A DNA stretch of 27,605 bases from Bacillota bacterium (lineage in GTDB: Bacteria; Bacillota; Clostridia; Lachnospirales; Lachnospiraceae). Below are positions 15,390 to 22,284 of the stretch, one piece after another. The stretch lies in assembly GCA_023411225.1 (NCBI GenBank), contig JAEYPA010000026.1, forward strand, positions 1 through 27,605, read 5' to 3'. Both the position numbers and the translations under genes were made by a program. A model generated the notes under the pieces. The model searched no databases. It saw nothing but the letters and a program-made list of their open reading frames with translations, and had not been told where the DNA came from. Position 1 is the first letter of the stretch. Each line of letters starts with the position of its first letter.

Positions 15390-16193
15390 TTACTCCCTCC
15401 TATCTGAAAACCGAAAGTTCAATAATGACAATTTATCAATCAATTGTTTAACCTGCTGGCGAATTTCACCCTGAAATATTTCAGTATTAACATCATGCAT
15501 AGGAACAAAAGTCCCCACCACTTGAGTCGGTGAGCCACTAAGACCACATAAAGATTTATTAGCATGGATGTCTAAGGCATTCCAAACGTGAACGTTGGCC
15601 CTTTTTGCCTTCAAAATACCTTTTATTGAAGGGAGTCTTGGTGTATTTATTTCCTTTATCACCGTGATGACAGCTGGTAGTGACATCTCCACAATCTCAT
15701 AGCCATTATCATTGATTCGCTGGCATCTGATAGTTCCTTCACGGATTTCTTCGATTTTTCTTACATTTGTTGTATGAGGGATATTAAGCTTTTCTGCAAG
15801 ACATGGACCGACCTGTGCCGTATCTCCGTCGGTAGATTGTTTCCCGCAGATAATCAAATCATATTCTCCTATTTTCTTTATGCCCATTGATAGGGTATAA
15901 GCAGTGGCAAGGGTATCAGCACCGGCAAAAGCTTTATCGCTTAATAGTATGCCTTGGTCTACCCCTAAAGCAATAGCTTCTCTTAGCAATTCCGCAACTG
16001 ACGGAATTCCCATGCTGATTGCTGTCACCTCTCCACCGAGTTTTTCCTTTATTCGTAAGCTTTCCTCCAAAGCATAGGTATCAAAGGGGTTTATTATGGA
16101 AACATTACCTTCTCGGATGATGGTATTTGTTTCCTTATTGATTTTGAATTCGGTAACATCCGGAACCTGTTTTACACAAACTATCATATTCAC
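15390..16193 (-). CDS. etfB: Electron transfer flavoprotein, beta subunit
   Basis: The protein of about 267 aa starts NMIVCVKQVPDVTEFKIN, typical of EtfB. It contains INPFDTYALEESLRIKE and GKQSTDGDTAQVGPCLAEKL; the DGDTAQVGP stretch is characteristic of EtfB nucleotide-binding loops in anaerobes. In bifurcating ETFs this subunit binds FAD or NADH, and in classical ones it binds AMP. The choice of start is GTG 16193, with GGAG eight bases upstream, or ATG 16187. The frame is open further upstream to 16223 but without a site. It lies between the acyl-CoA dehydrogenase (46 bases upstream) and etfA (1 base downstream). Confidence 0.95.
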   Translation of the reverse strand: MNMIVCVKQVPDVTEFKINKETNTIIREGNVSIINPFDTYALEESLRIKEKLGGEVTAISMGIPSVAELLREAIALGVDQGILLSDKAFAGADTLATAYTLSMGIKKIGEYDLIICGKQSTDGDTAQVGPCLAEKLNIPHTTNVRKIEEIREGTIRCQRINDNGYEIVEMSLPAVITVIKEINTPRLPSIKGILKAKRANVHVWNALDIHANKSLCGLSGSPTQVVGTFVPMHDVNTEIFQGEIRQQVKQLIDKLSLLNFRFSDRRE

Positions 16194-16239
16194 TTTAATC
16201 ACTCCATCCTTACTGAATCCCAAAAACCAGTAAACTCAC

Positions 16240-17445
16240 TTAACCATTGTGACTTTGTTCTTCTATCTTTTGGATTCTTTCAATAATTTTATTGCGGATA
16301 AATTCATTTCCATTTTCACAAATGGTAAAGATTCTGGCATCCCTTAAAAGTTTTTCTATTGGATATTCTTTTGTATATCCATAGGAACCAAAAATCTGAA
16401 TTGCCTCATTGGTAACCTTAACCGCTGTTTCAGAACCGATTACTTTGCTTATCTGAGCATCAAGTATATTGGCTGCATTCACATCCTGATTAGCTGCAGC
16501 TTTTTGGTACAGAAGTCTTGAAGATTCTATCATCATCACCATGTTGGATAGCTTATGGGCAATGGCTTGGTGGTGAATTATTTGCGTTCCGCCTTGAACT
16601 CTCTCTTTTGCATATTTATAAGCAACGTTAAAAGCGGCTTGTGCGATGCCAGTTCCAATTGCGCCTACAGCAGGCAATCTGCTTTCAACGAATTTAAGGA
16701 TAACAGGAAAGCCCATTCCCTCCTCAGCAAGTAAATTCTCTTTTGAGACGATACAGTTATCAAAAATCAATTCTCCTTGTTGCGATAGCCTGTTTCCCAT
16801 CTTATCTTCTATTTTACCTACTGTAAGACCTGGTGTGTCCGCAGGAACTAAGAACACGCTGTGACCTCCCTGTGGAGCCCCCTTTGTTTTATCAGTTCTT
16901 GCCCAGACGAAGTACAAACTGGCGATACCCGCATTGGTAATAAAACCTTTGGTGCCGTTGATTATGTATTGGTCGCCCTTCAATTCTGCAGTAGTAAGAA
17001 TTCCTGCCTTGGGATCAGGAGACATATTATCACACCCACTTTGAGGTTCAGATATGGCAAGACCTATTAAGAAAGGGTCGGCTTGAGTATCTGCAATTTT
17101 GGGTAACCATTTGTTCTTTTGCTCATCTGTTCCGAATGTTGTTAATAACTTTGCCCCTGTTATCATCGACAGAATTGTATATGCCAAGCCGGAATCGCCA
17201 CGGGCTAGCTCTTCCATCATAGTTAATATTTCGAAATTGGAGAGCTCATTGCCTCCAAACTCTTCGGGAACTCCGGCACCGCCTATTCCTAACTTCATTG
17301 CTTCCTTAATGATTGGCCATGGAACACAATCTTTTGGAGCTTCTTTCCTATCATATTCCGCGGTGTAAGGAATCACTTGTCTATCAACAAAATTCATAAA
17401 CATTGCTTTAAGCTGTACCTGTTCTTGTGAAAAACAGAAATTCAT
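16240..17445 (-). CDS. Acyl-CoA dehydrogenase
   Basis: The 401-aa flavoprotein has the ACAD signatures LAISEPQSGCDN (flavin/substrate loop), the GTKGFITNAGIASLYFVWA region and QIFGSYGYTKEYPIEKLLRDARI near the C-terminus. The catalytic base is probably E377 in IFTICENGNE, aligned with the YEGT glutamate of butyryl-CoA dehydrogenases. The surrounding residues (CENG for YEGT) are unusual, which could shift substrate choice. AAGGAGG lies eight bases before the ATG. It is the first gene of an acd-etfB-etfA operon. The usual crt, thl and hbd genes of butyrate synthesis are absent from the window, so it may serve a different acyl-CoA, such as acrylyl-, caffeyl- or a branched-chain acyl-CoA. Confidence 0.94.
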   Translation of the reverse strand: MNFCFSQEQVQLKAMFMNFVDRQVIPYTAEYDRKEAPKDCVPWPIIKEAMKLGIGGAGVPEEFGGNELSNFEILTMMEELARGDSGLAYTILSMITGAKLLTTFGTDEQKNKWLPKIADTQADPFLIGLAISEPQSGCDNMSPDPKAGILTTAELKGDQYIINGTKGFITNAGIASLYFVWARTDKTKGAPQGGHSVFLVPADTPGLTVGKIEDKMGNRLSQQGELIFDNCIVSKENLLAEEGMGFPVILKFVESRLPAVGAIGTGIAQAAFNVAYKYAKERVQGGTQIIHHQAIAHKLSNMVMMIESSRLLYQKAAANQDVNAANILDAQISKVIGSETAVKVTNEAIQIFGSYGYTKEYPIEKLLRDARIFTICENGNEFIRNKIIERIQKIEEQSHNG

Positions 17446-17470
17446 AAATATATCCTCCTTGCTATTAGCC

Positions 17471-17499
17471 TTGATAAATTCTAGTACGAAACATATAAT
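17471..17499 (+). promoter_or_regulatory. Promoter of the MmyB-type regulator
   Basis: TTGATA (17471-17476), a 17-base spacer and TATAAT (17494-17499) form a near-consensus promoter. Transcription should start near 17506, just before the TTATAC-TG-GTATAA palindrome. Confidence 0.7.
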
Positions 17500-17515
17500 A
17501 GTAACAGGAGCGTAG

Positions 17516-17529
17516 TTATACTGGTATAA
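17516..17529. promoter_or_regulatory. Candidate operator palindrome TTATAC-TG-GTATAA
   Basis: A perfect 6+6 dyad with a two-base centre lies just downstream of the predicted start of the regulator transcript and upstream of the divergent acyl-CoA dehydrogenase operon. It could serve autorepression and control of both directions. AT-rich composition makes short dyads likely by chance, so confidence is moderate. Confidence 0.45.
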
Positions 17530-17557
17530 ATAATAATAGGTAAGGTGGGTGATAGTT

Positions 17558-18412
17558 TTGGAAAATGAAATGCATCGGTATAAAGAATTGGCTGATTTTT
17601 TGAAATCGCGTAGAGCGAAGATTTTACCATCGCAAGTAGGAATTCCGACAGGTATACGACGGCGGACACCTGGCTTGAGACGGGAAGAAGTAGCCCAGTT
17701 AGCTGGGATTGGTTTGACATGGTATACTTGGCTTGAGCAAGGAAGGCCAATACAGGTTTCAACTTCAGTAGTAGAAAGTTTATCAAAAGTATTGCTGCTT
17801 AATAAACAGGAACGTCGCCATCTTTACCTTTTGGCAAATCAGCCACTTCCACCTGAGGTACCAGGATATCAAAGTGCTGTTAACTCAGCACTTCAACATG
17901 TCTTAGACAGCTTGATACTCAGTCCGGCTTTAGTTACCGACCAGAGATTTAATGTTATTGCATGGAACAAAGCTGCCTGCCTAATCTTTGGAGAGTTTAG
18001 TGAAATGAATGCTCGCCAACGTAATATAGTGTGGGCTATGTTTACAGATAAAAGATATAAAGAGTTATATGTGGACTGGAATCTTTATGCTAAGAACTTG
18101 CTTGGTCGCTTTCGCTCAATCTGCGGACAGTATATAGAAGATGCTTGGATAGCCCAGTTTATTGAGGAACTTAAAACAAAGAGTGAAGAATTTAATCAAT
18201 GGTGGCCATTACATGAGATTCAAAATGATACCGGACTTAATAAACAATTGAACCATCCTGATGTGGGAGTATTAGATTTTGAAATCTGTAATTTTGATGT
18301 ATCGGACAATTCTGGTCTACAAATGGTTGTACATTCACCTCTGCCAGAAACAGATACTGCCGAAAAGATAAAAAATCTGCTTCTTATTAACAAAGACGAT
18401 ATTGGCATGTGA
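17558..18412 (+). CDS. MmyB-type XRE-family transcriptional regulator
   Basis: The protein of about 284 aa combines an N-terminal helix-turn-helix (ADFLKSRRAKILPSQVG, then TPGLRREEVAQLAGIGLTWY, followed by WLEQGRPIQVS) with a C-terminal PAS-like MmyB ligand-binding domain (NVIAWNKAACLIFG ... PDVGVLDFEICNF). A crystal structure of this family contained a fatty acid, and MmyB genes usually neighbour the oxidoreductase they control. Here the neighbour is an acyl-CoA dehydrogenase-ETF operon. The start is most likely TTG 17558, nine bases after AAGGTGG (17542-17548). GTG 17549 is too close and ATG 17570 too far. It is convergent with the LysR gene, with a gap of only six bases. Confidence 0.9.
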   Translation: MENEMHRYKELADFLKSRRAKILPSQVGIPTGIRRRTPGLRREEVAQLAGIGLTWYTWLEQGRPIQVSTSVVESLSKVLLLNKQERRHLYLLANQPLPPEVPGYQSAVNSALQHVLDSLILSPALVTDQRFNVIAWNKAACLIFGEFSEMNARQRNIVWAMFTDKRYKELYVDWNLYAKNLLGRFRSICGQYIEDAWIAQFIEELKTKSEEFNQWWPLHEIQNDTGLNKQLNHPDVGVLDFEICNFDVSDNSGLQMVVHSPLPETDTAEKIKNLLLINKDDIGM

Positions 18413-18418
18413 GCCTAT

Positions 18419-19306
18419 CTACAATTTTTGAATAACCTCCTCTGCAATGCGGATAAATTCCTTAAGAATAAAAGACAGCCATTTATCCCGATGCCAGATA
18501 ATCTGAGATTTGATGTCATACTCACAGTTATAATTAAGGGGAATCAATTTTTTTGCATTAATTTCATCAATCGCAGCAGTTCGAGGAAGGATACATACTC
18601 CAAGACCGCTATAGGTAAGATTTTTTATTGCCTGTAAACTTTCGGTTTCCAATATGATTTTGGGATTGATTCCGTTTCGTTCTAAGTCATTTAAAAAATT
18701 TCTACGGTAATAAGCAGCCGGTTCTGCCATAATTAAAGGGATACCATCAAAATCATTTGGAGCAAGAGTTTCCTTCGTTACAAGTTGGTGAGTAGGAGAC
18801 GCAAGAACATGGATTGGTTCTAATACCTCTGCTGTGTATTTGATTTCTGGAATTTTATTCAAGTATCCGATGGTATAAGCAAGATCAATGGTATTGTCAC
18901 GTAATTCACTTAAAAACTCAGAACATTTAAGTATTTTTAAATAAATGTCTACTTCCGGATAGATGGGACTAAAGGCTTTAATAATAGCAGGCATTTTCTC
19001 GATACAAAGAGAGTCGCAGATACCGATTCGAATAGTTCCGGTTTTGCTTATGGTTTCTTTTGAATAGTCCTGCAGATTTTGTGACATTTTTAAGATTTGA
19101 CGGACAGAAGGTAAAAGTTTGCTACCTGCCTCCGTCAAAGTAACTTTCTTTCCAATTCTATCAAAAAGAGGTAGGCCTAATTCCTCCTCTAATTTCTTGA
19201 TATGCAATGTAATACAGGATTGGGTGTATCCCAACTTGTTTGCTGCTCTTGTAAAATTGAGTTCATTACTCAGAACATAAAAGGACTGTAATTGTTTAAA
19301 ATCCAT
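18419..19306 (-). CDS. LysR family transcriptional regulator
   Basis: The 295-aa protein has the LysR winged HTH at residues 1-60 (DFKQLQSFYVLSNELNFTRA, then AANKLGYTQSCITLHIKKLE), the linker helix, and a periplasmic-binding-protein-like effector domain from about residue 88 (GTIRIGICDSLC). AAGGAG lies eight bases before the ATG. It is divergent from a small lipocalin-like gene 118 bases away, with a dyad between them. LysR proteins usually control their divergent neighbour and repress themselves. The inducer cannot be predicted. Confidence 0.94.
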   Translation of the reverse strand: MDFKQLQSFYVLSNELNFTRAANKLGYTQSCITLHIKKLEEELGLPLFDRIGKKVTLTEAGSKLLPSVRQILKMSQNLQDYSKETISKTGTIRIGICDSLCIEKMPAIIKAFSPIYPEVDIYLKILKCSEFLSELRDNTIDLAYTIGYLNKIPEIKYTAEVLEPIHVLASPTHQLVTKETLAPNDFDGIPLIMAEPAAYYRRNFLNDLERNGINPKIILETESLQAIKNLTYSGLGVCILPRTAAIDEINAKKLIPLNYNCEYDIKSQIIWHRDKWLSFILKEFIRIAEEVIQKL

Positions 19307-19339
19307 AGTTAAACTCCTTATGATAATGAAATGTTATTA

Positions 19340-19357
19340 TAATCATGATAATGATTA
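19340..19357. promoter_or_regulatory. Candidate LysR operator
   Basis: TAATCAT-GATA-ATGATTA is a 7+7 dyad between the divergent LysR and lipocalin-like genes. The downstream gene has a good -10 (TATAAT, 19388-19393) but no clear -35, as expected for an activator-dependent promoter. Confidence 0.5.
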
Positions 19358-19424
19358 ATTGTACTAATAGTTAATTTGATGTTACCATATAATAACAGAA
19401 CAAGCAAGAAAAGGAGTAGAGGAT

Positions 19425-19928
19425 ATGAGCGAGTTTGAGGTAGCATTGGTAAGTATGGAAAGAAATGATTTGATTCCTAAGGAAAAGGATTACTTTGGTT
19501 CATTGATTGGTGAGTGGGATTTTGAGTGGAGAGATAGAATAGGAACCCAAAATGAAAGACTTGTGAAGGGTGAATGGATTTTTTCAAGAGTAATCAATGG
19601 TACTGGTATACAGGACTTGTTTATCTGTCCTTCAAGGGAAGAGCGTAAACACATAAAGGTGCCAGATGCAGAATACGGTACGACGATTAGAACATATAAT
19701 CCGGCAACTGGCAATTGGGAAATATACTATTGTTGCTATGGAGAAAGTACAAGACTTGAAGCAGTAAAGGAAGGGGATAAGATTGTACTTACAGAAAAAG
19801 AACATGGTAAGATGCAGTGGATTTTTTCAGAGATAGAAGAAAACAGTTTTCATTGGCAGCATGTAAGGTTAAATGAAGAAGGAAAGTGGGTATTATGTTG
19901 CGACTGCCGTGCAGTTAGAAGAAATTGA
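19425..19928 (+). CDS. Small lipocalin-like / DUF1579-like protein
   Basis: The 167-aa protein is rich in beta strands and aromatic residues. It has the opening YFGSLIGEWDFEWRDR, which resembles the GxW start of lipocalin- and nitrobindin-like barrels. Later strands TIRTYNPATGNWEIYYCCYG and GKMQWIFSEIEENSFHWQHV also fit a beta barrel. No signal peptide is seen. Function is unknown; a small-molecule-binding role is an inference from fold only. AAAGGAG lies ten bases before the ATG. It is probably controlled by the divergent LysR protein and ends before a strong terminator. Confidence 0.65.
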   Translation: MSEFEVALVSMERNDLIPKEKDYFGSLIGEWDFEWRDRIGTQNERLVKGEWIFSRVINGTGIQDLFICPSREERKHIKVPDAEYGTTIRTYNPATGNWEIYYCCYGESTRLEAVKEGDKIVLTEKEHGKMQWIFSEIEENSFHWQHVRLNEEGKWVLCCDCRAVRRN

Positions 19929-19973
19929 ACATAAAGAATAGTGAGTAGTGTCATCAGAAAACATTCCCTATAT

Positions 19974-20012
19974 AAAAAGGTCTTGCCGGTAGTAATTTGG
20001 CAAGACCTTTTT
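19974..20012 (+). terminator. Rho-independent terminator
   Basis: AAAAAGGTCTTGCC (19974-19987) and GGCAAGACCTTTTT (19999-20012) form a perfect 14-bp stem with an 11-base loop and a T-run. It ends transcription of the lipocalin-like gene before the XRE operon. Confidence 0.9.
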
Positions 20013-20046
20013 ATGTAAAATAAATCTTATTAAATGTAAAATATAT

Positions 20047-20082
20047 ATTGCATTATGGCATAGATATGTTATACTATGCAAT
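20047..20082. promoter_or_regulatory. XRE operon promoter with flanking inverted repeat
   Basis: TTGCAT (20048-20053) and TATACT (20070-20075) with a 16-base spacer form the promoter. An inverted repeat, ATTGCAT (20047-20053) and ATGCAAT (20076-20082), brackets the -35 and the region after the -10. Nested within it are GCATAG and CTATGC. This is the expected place for an autorepressor to bind. Confidence 0.6.
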
Positions 20083-20097
20083 ATAAGGAGGTGCTTT

Positions 20098-20298
20098 ATG
20101 AAGAATAAGCGAATGAAAATTGCTCGCATGGAATGTGATATGAAGCAAGAAGATTTAGCAAAGGCTGTTGGAGTAACAAGACAGACGATAGGGTTAATAG
20201 AAGCGGGAAATTATAACCCGACGCTAAATTTGTGTATTGCAATCTGTAAAGCATTGAATAAAACATTAAATGATTTATTTTGGGAGGAGTCGTTATGA
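20098..20298 (+). CDS. Small XRE-family HTH regulator
   Basis: The 66-aa protein is a single helix-turn-helix domain of the YozG/Xre type (KIARMECDMKQEDLAKAVGV, TRQTIGLIEAGNYNPTLNLC, ending ALNKTLNDLFWEE). AAGGAGG precedes the ATG by seven bases. It overlaps the next gene by four bases (ATGA). Such pairs of a tiny XRE repressor with a small membrane protein are common in Firmicutes, often with the membrane protein under its control. Confidence 0.93.
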   Translation: MKNKRMKIARMECDMKQEDLAKAVGVTRQTIGLIEAGNYNPTLNLCIAICKALNKTLNDLFWEESL

Positions 20299-20786
20299 AA
20301 AGAAAGATGAGTCAAGATGAAAGAGTGTTAGAACAGCAACATAAAGTAAGTAGTGAGGTAGAAGGTATTTTAATGATTGCACTTTTTATCTCCATACTGT
20401 TGCAACAATTCTTCCTAGATGCTCCATTTAAGCAATATGCTGTTGAGTTGATATGTTTGATTGGAGCACTCATATACAAGATAGTACGCTATATTACTTT
20501 GGGACTAGACATTAATAGCGAAGGAAAACGTGCAAGAATCATGCCTTATATCATTAGCATAATGGGAGGTATTATCGTTACAATTATTAATGGCATTCTA
20601 AACTATATAAGGTACGCAGAACACTATAAGAAGGATGGTATCAGTTATTTCATACCAACGTTGGTAGTTACTTTTATTAGTGCCACTATTTTTTGTTATT
20701 TTGTAATTTCATTTTTTTATCTTCTGAATAAGAAAAAGCAAGATAAAATTCGAAAGCAGTTAGATGAAGAGGAGGAAAATGAATAG
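20295..20786 (+). CDS. Four-TM membrane protein coupled to the XRE regulator
   Basis: The 163-aa protein has hydrophobic helices at about residues 24-42, 46-66, 85-106 and 118-145 and highly charged ends (QDERVLEQQH at the start, KQLDEEEENE at the end). I see no catalytic motif. It resembles the DUF6773-type membrane proteins that accompany small XRE genes. ATG 20295 is chosen because GGGAGGAG lies six bases upstream; the open frame from TTG 20280 overlaps the regulator. Its start overlaps the regulator stop (ATGA), so translation is coupled. Confidence 0.75.
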   Translation: MKRKMSQDERVLEQQHKVSSEVEGILMIALFISILLQQFFLDAPFKQYAVELICLIGALIYKIVRYITLGLDINSEGKRARIMPYIISIMGGIIVTIINGILNYIRYAEHYKKDGISYFIPTLVVTFISATIFCYFVISFFYLLNKKKQDKIRKQLDEEEENE

Positions 20787-20801
20787 TATAATAGGGGGAT
20801 T

Positions 20802-21635
20802 ATGAATAAACGACAATTAATTAATGAAAGTATTGATTATATTATAGAGAATTCTTATGAAGATATTTCTATAGAGAGTGTTGCAGAACATTTCCACTAC
20901 TCAAAATACTATTTTTGTAGGGTTTTTAAGGAAGTAACTGGGGAAAGTTTGTATGCGTTTATAAAACGGTTAAAAATGGATCAGAGTGCCATTGAGCTTA
21001 AACTAGAGAAGTATAAGACGATTACAGCAATTGGAACAGACTTTGGGTATAGTGCATCCAACTATAGTTCTGCTTTTAGTAAACACCATCAGGTTTCTCC
21101 ATATGAATTTCGACAATCTGCATATGAAACTAGCGAAGTAAGTCCATTTTATCCAAAAGGAAGGGTTGATTTTGGAACTTTTGAGGACTATGATGCTAGA
21201 GTGACCGTCCAGGAAATGGGAGAATGTTTTGTAATATATGAAAGAATGATTGGCAATTACATTGAGCTACGTGAAAAATGGTTTACTTTTATGAAGAATT
21301 ATAGAGATTATATAAAAGAAGATACCATTAGGATGGAGAGATTTTATAACGATCCTGCCATTTCTGAGGTGAATCATTGTATTTGTGATTTGTGTGTGAC
21401 AGTAGATAAAACATGCAAGTTAGACAATACCTCAACCATAGGTGGGGGACGTTTTTTAGTATACCATTTTAGTGGGGCTATAGAGGATATCTATCATACC
21501 ATTCAAGGAATTTTTAGAATTTGGATGCCTGAAAGTGGTTATCAGATGGACAAAAGATATGGATTAAATATCTATCGGCAAGTTGATATCACGCATGGAT
21601 TTGTAACTATGGATATATGTATCCCAATTAAATAG
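20802..21635 (+). CDS. AraC-family regulator with GyrI-like effector domain
   Basis: The 277-aa protein has an N-terminal AraC double HTH (residues 1-105: ISIESVAEHFHYSKYYFCRV, then TAIGTDFGYSASNYSSAFSK, HQVSPYEFR). A C-terminal GyrI-like/effector-binding domain follows (about 125-277), ending with ITHGFVTMDICIPIK. This architecture is that of Rob/SoxS-like multidrug or stress regulators whose GyrI-like domain binds hydrophobic molecules. GGGGGA lies six bases before the ATG. It follows the membrane protein by 15 bases and may be on the same transcript. Confidence 0.9.
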   Translation: MNKRQLINESIDYIIENSYEDISIESVAEHFHYSKYYFCRVFKEVTGESLYAFIKRLKMDQSAIELKLEKYKTITAIGTDFGYSASNYSSAFSKHHQVSPYEFRQSAYETSEVSPFYPKGRVDFGTFEDYDARVTVQEMGECFVIYERMIGNYIELREKWFTFMKNYRDYIKEDTIRMERFYNDPAISEVNHCICDLCVTVDKTCKLDNTSTIGGGRFLVYHFSGAIEDIYHTIQGIFRIWMPESGYQMDKRYGLNIYRQVDITHGFVTMDICIPIK

Positions 21636-21705
21636 GGCAAGAATTCAGAAGTATAAAGAACGAATTCAATTTATAATGAATCCATCTGGAAGGGAGGATT
21701 CCTAT

Positions 21706-22251
21706 ATGTTTGATATACGGAAAATTCAGGAAGATACAATATTTCATGCAGTGAAAAGACATAGCGATGCCGTGACAGCCAATGAAATTGTATATGGAAG
21801 CGATGAAAAAGCAAAAAATGAAAAGGATGCTGATTGGGTAAAATCAACCATGCGTAGACTGGAGAAGAGATTTGATCAGGAAACAACCAAACAGATTCGC
21901 ATGGATTGCCAATGTGGCTACGGAATGGAAGAAAAAGAACAATTTCTAACAGAGCTGGTGTCTATGTCATCTAGTAGGGAGGAGTTTGTAAATTCAGAGA
22001 AAGCAAAAGCAGCAGGACTGTTTTGTGAAGAGGGAAATCTTTATCTACAATTTCTATTTTGTCCTTGTCCCATGCTTGCAAGTGTAGAAAGGTTAGAAAC
22101 GAGTACCTGGTGTCAATGTACTACAGGATATAGCAAGGTGCTTTTTGAACGAGTATTTGGTTGCGAGGTAACAGTAGAATTATTAAAAAGTATAAAAATG
22201 GGGCATGACAGCTGTCTTATGAAAATAATACCACAAGGTACCATTTGGTAA
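21706..22251 (+). CDS. Cysteine-rich V4R-like protein of unknown function
   Basis: The 181-aa protein contains CQCGYGMEEKE in the middle, CPCPMLASV, and a C-terminal module WCQCTTGYSKVLFERVFGCE followed by VELLKSIKMGHDSCLMKI. That end matches the shape of V4R / ATC-hydrolase-like sensor domains (Cys, GF/GY, FE..., G-x-x-x-C). I recall uncharacterised clostridial families (DUF6144-like) with this pattern but cannot confirm the number. Seven or more cysteines suggest a metal or redox role. ATG 21706 is preferred over in-frame ATG 21676 because GGGAGG lies eight bases upstream. It lies downstream of the AraC-GyrI gene, separated by 70 bases. Confidence 0.65.
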   Translation: MFDIRKIQEDTIFHAVKRHSDAVTANEIVYGSDEKAKNEKDADWVKSTMRRLEKRFDQETTKQIRMDCQCGYGMEEKEQFLTELVSMSSSREEFVNSEKAKAAGLFCEEGNLYLQFLFCPCPMLASVERLETSTWCQCTTGYSKVLFERVFGCEVTVELLKSIKMGHDSCLMKIIPQGTIW

Positions 22252-22257
22252 CCAAAT

Positions 22258-22284
22258 AAGAGCTAAACCGTGGGTTTAGCTCTT
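22258..22284. terminator. Bidirectional terminator between convergent genes
   Basis: AAGAGCTAAACC (22258-22269) pairs with GGTTTAGCTCTT (22273-22284), a perfect 12-bp stem with a 3-base loop. The stop codon of the minus-strand kinase lies in the right arm. A second small palindrome, ATTTGGT-A-ACCAAAT, sits immediately before it at 22243-22257. Confidence 0.82.
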
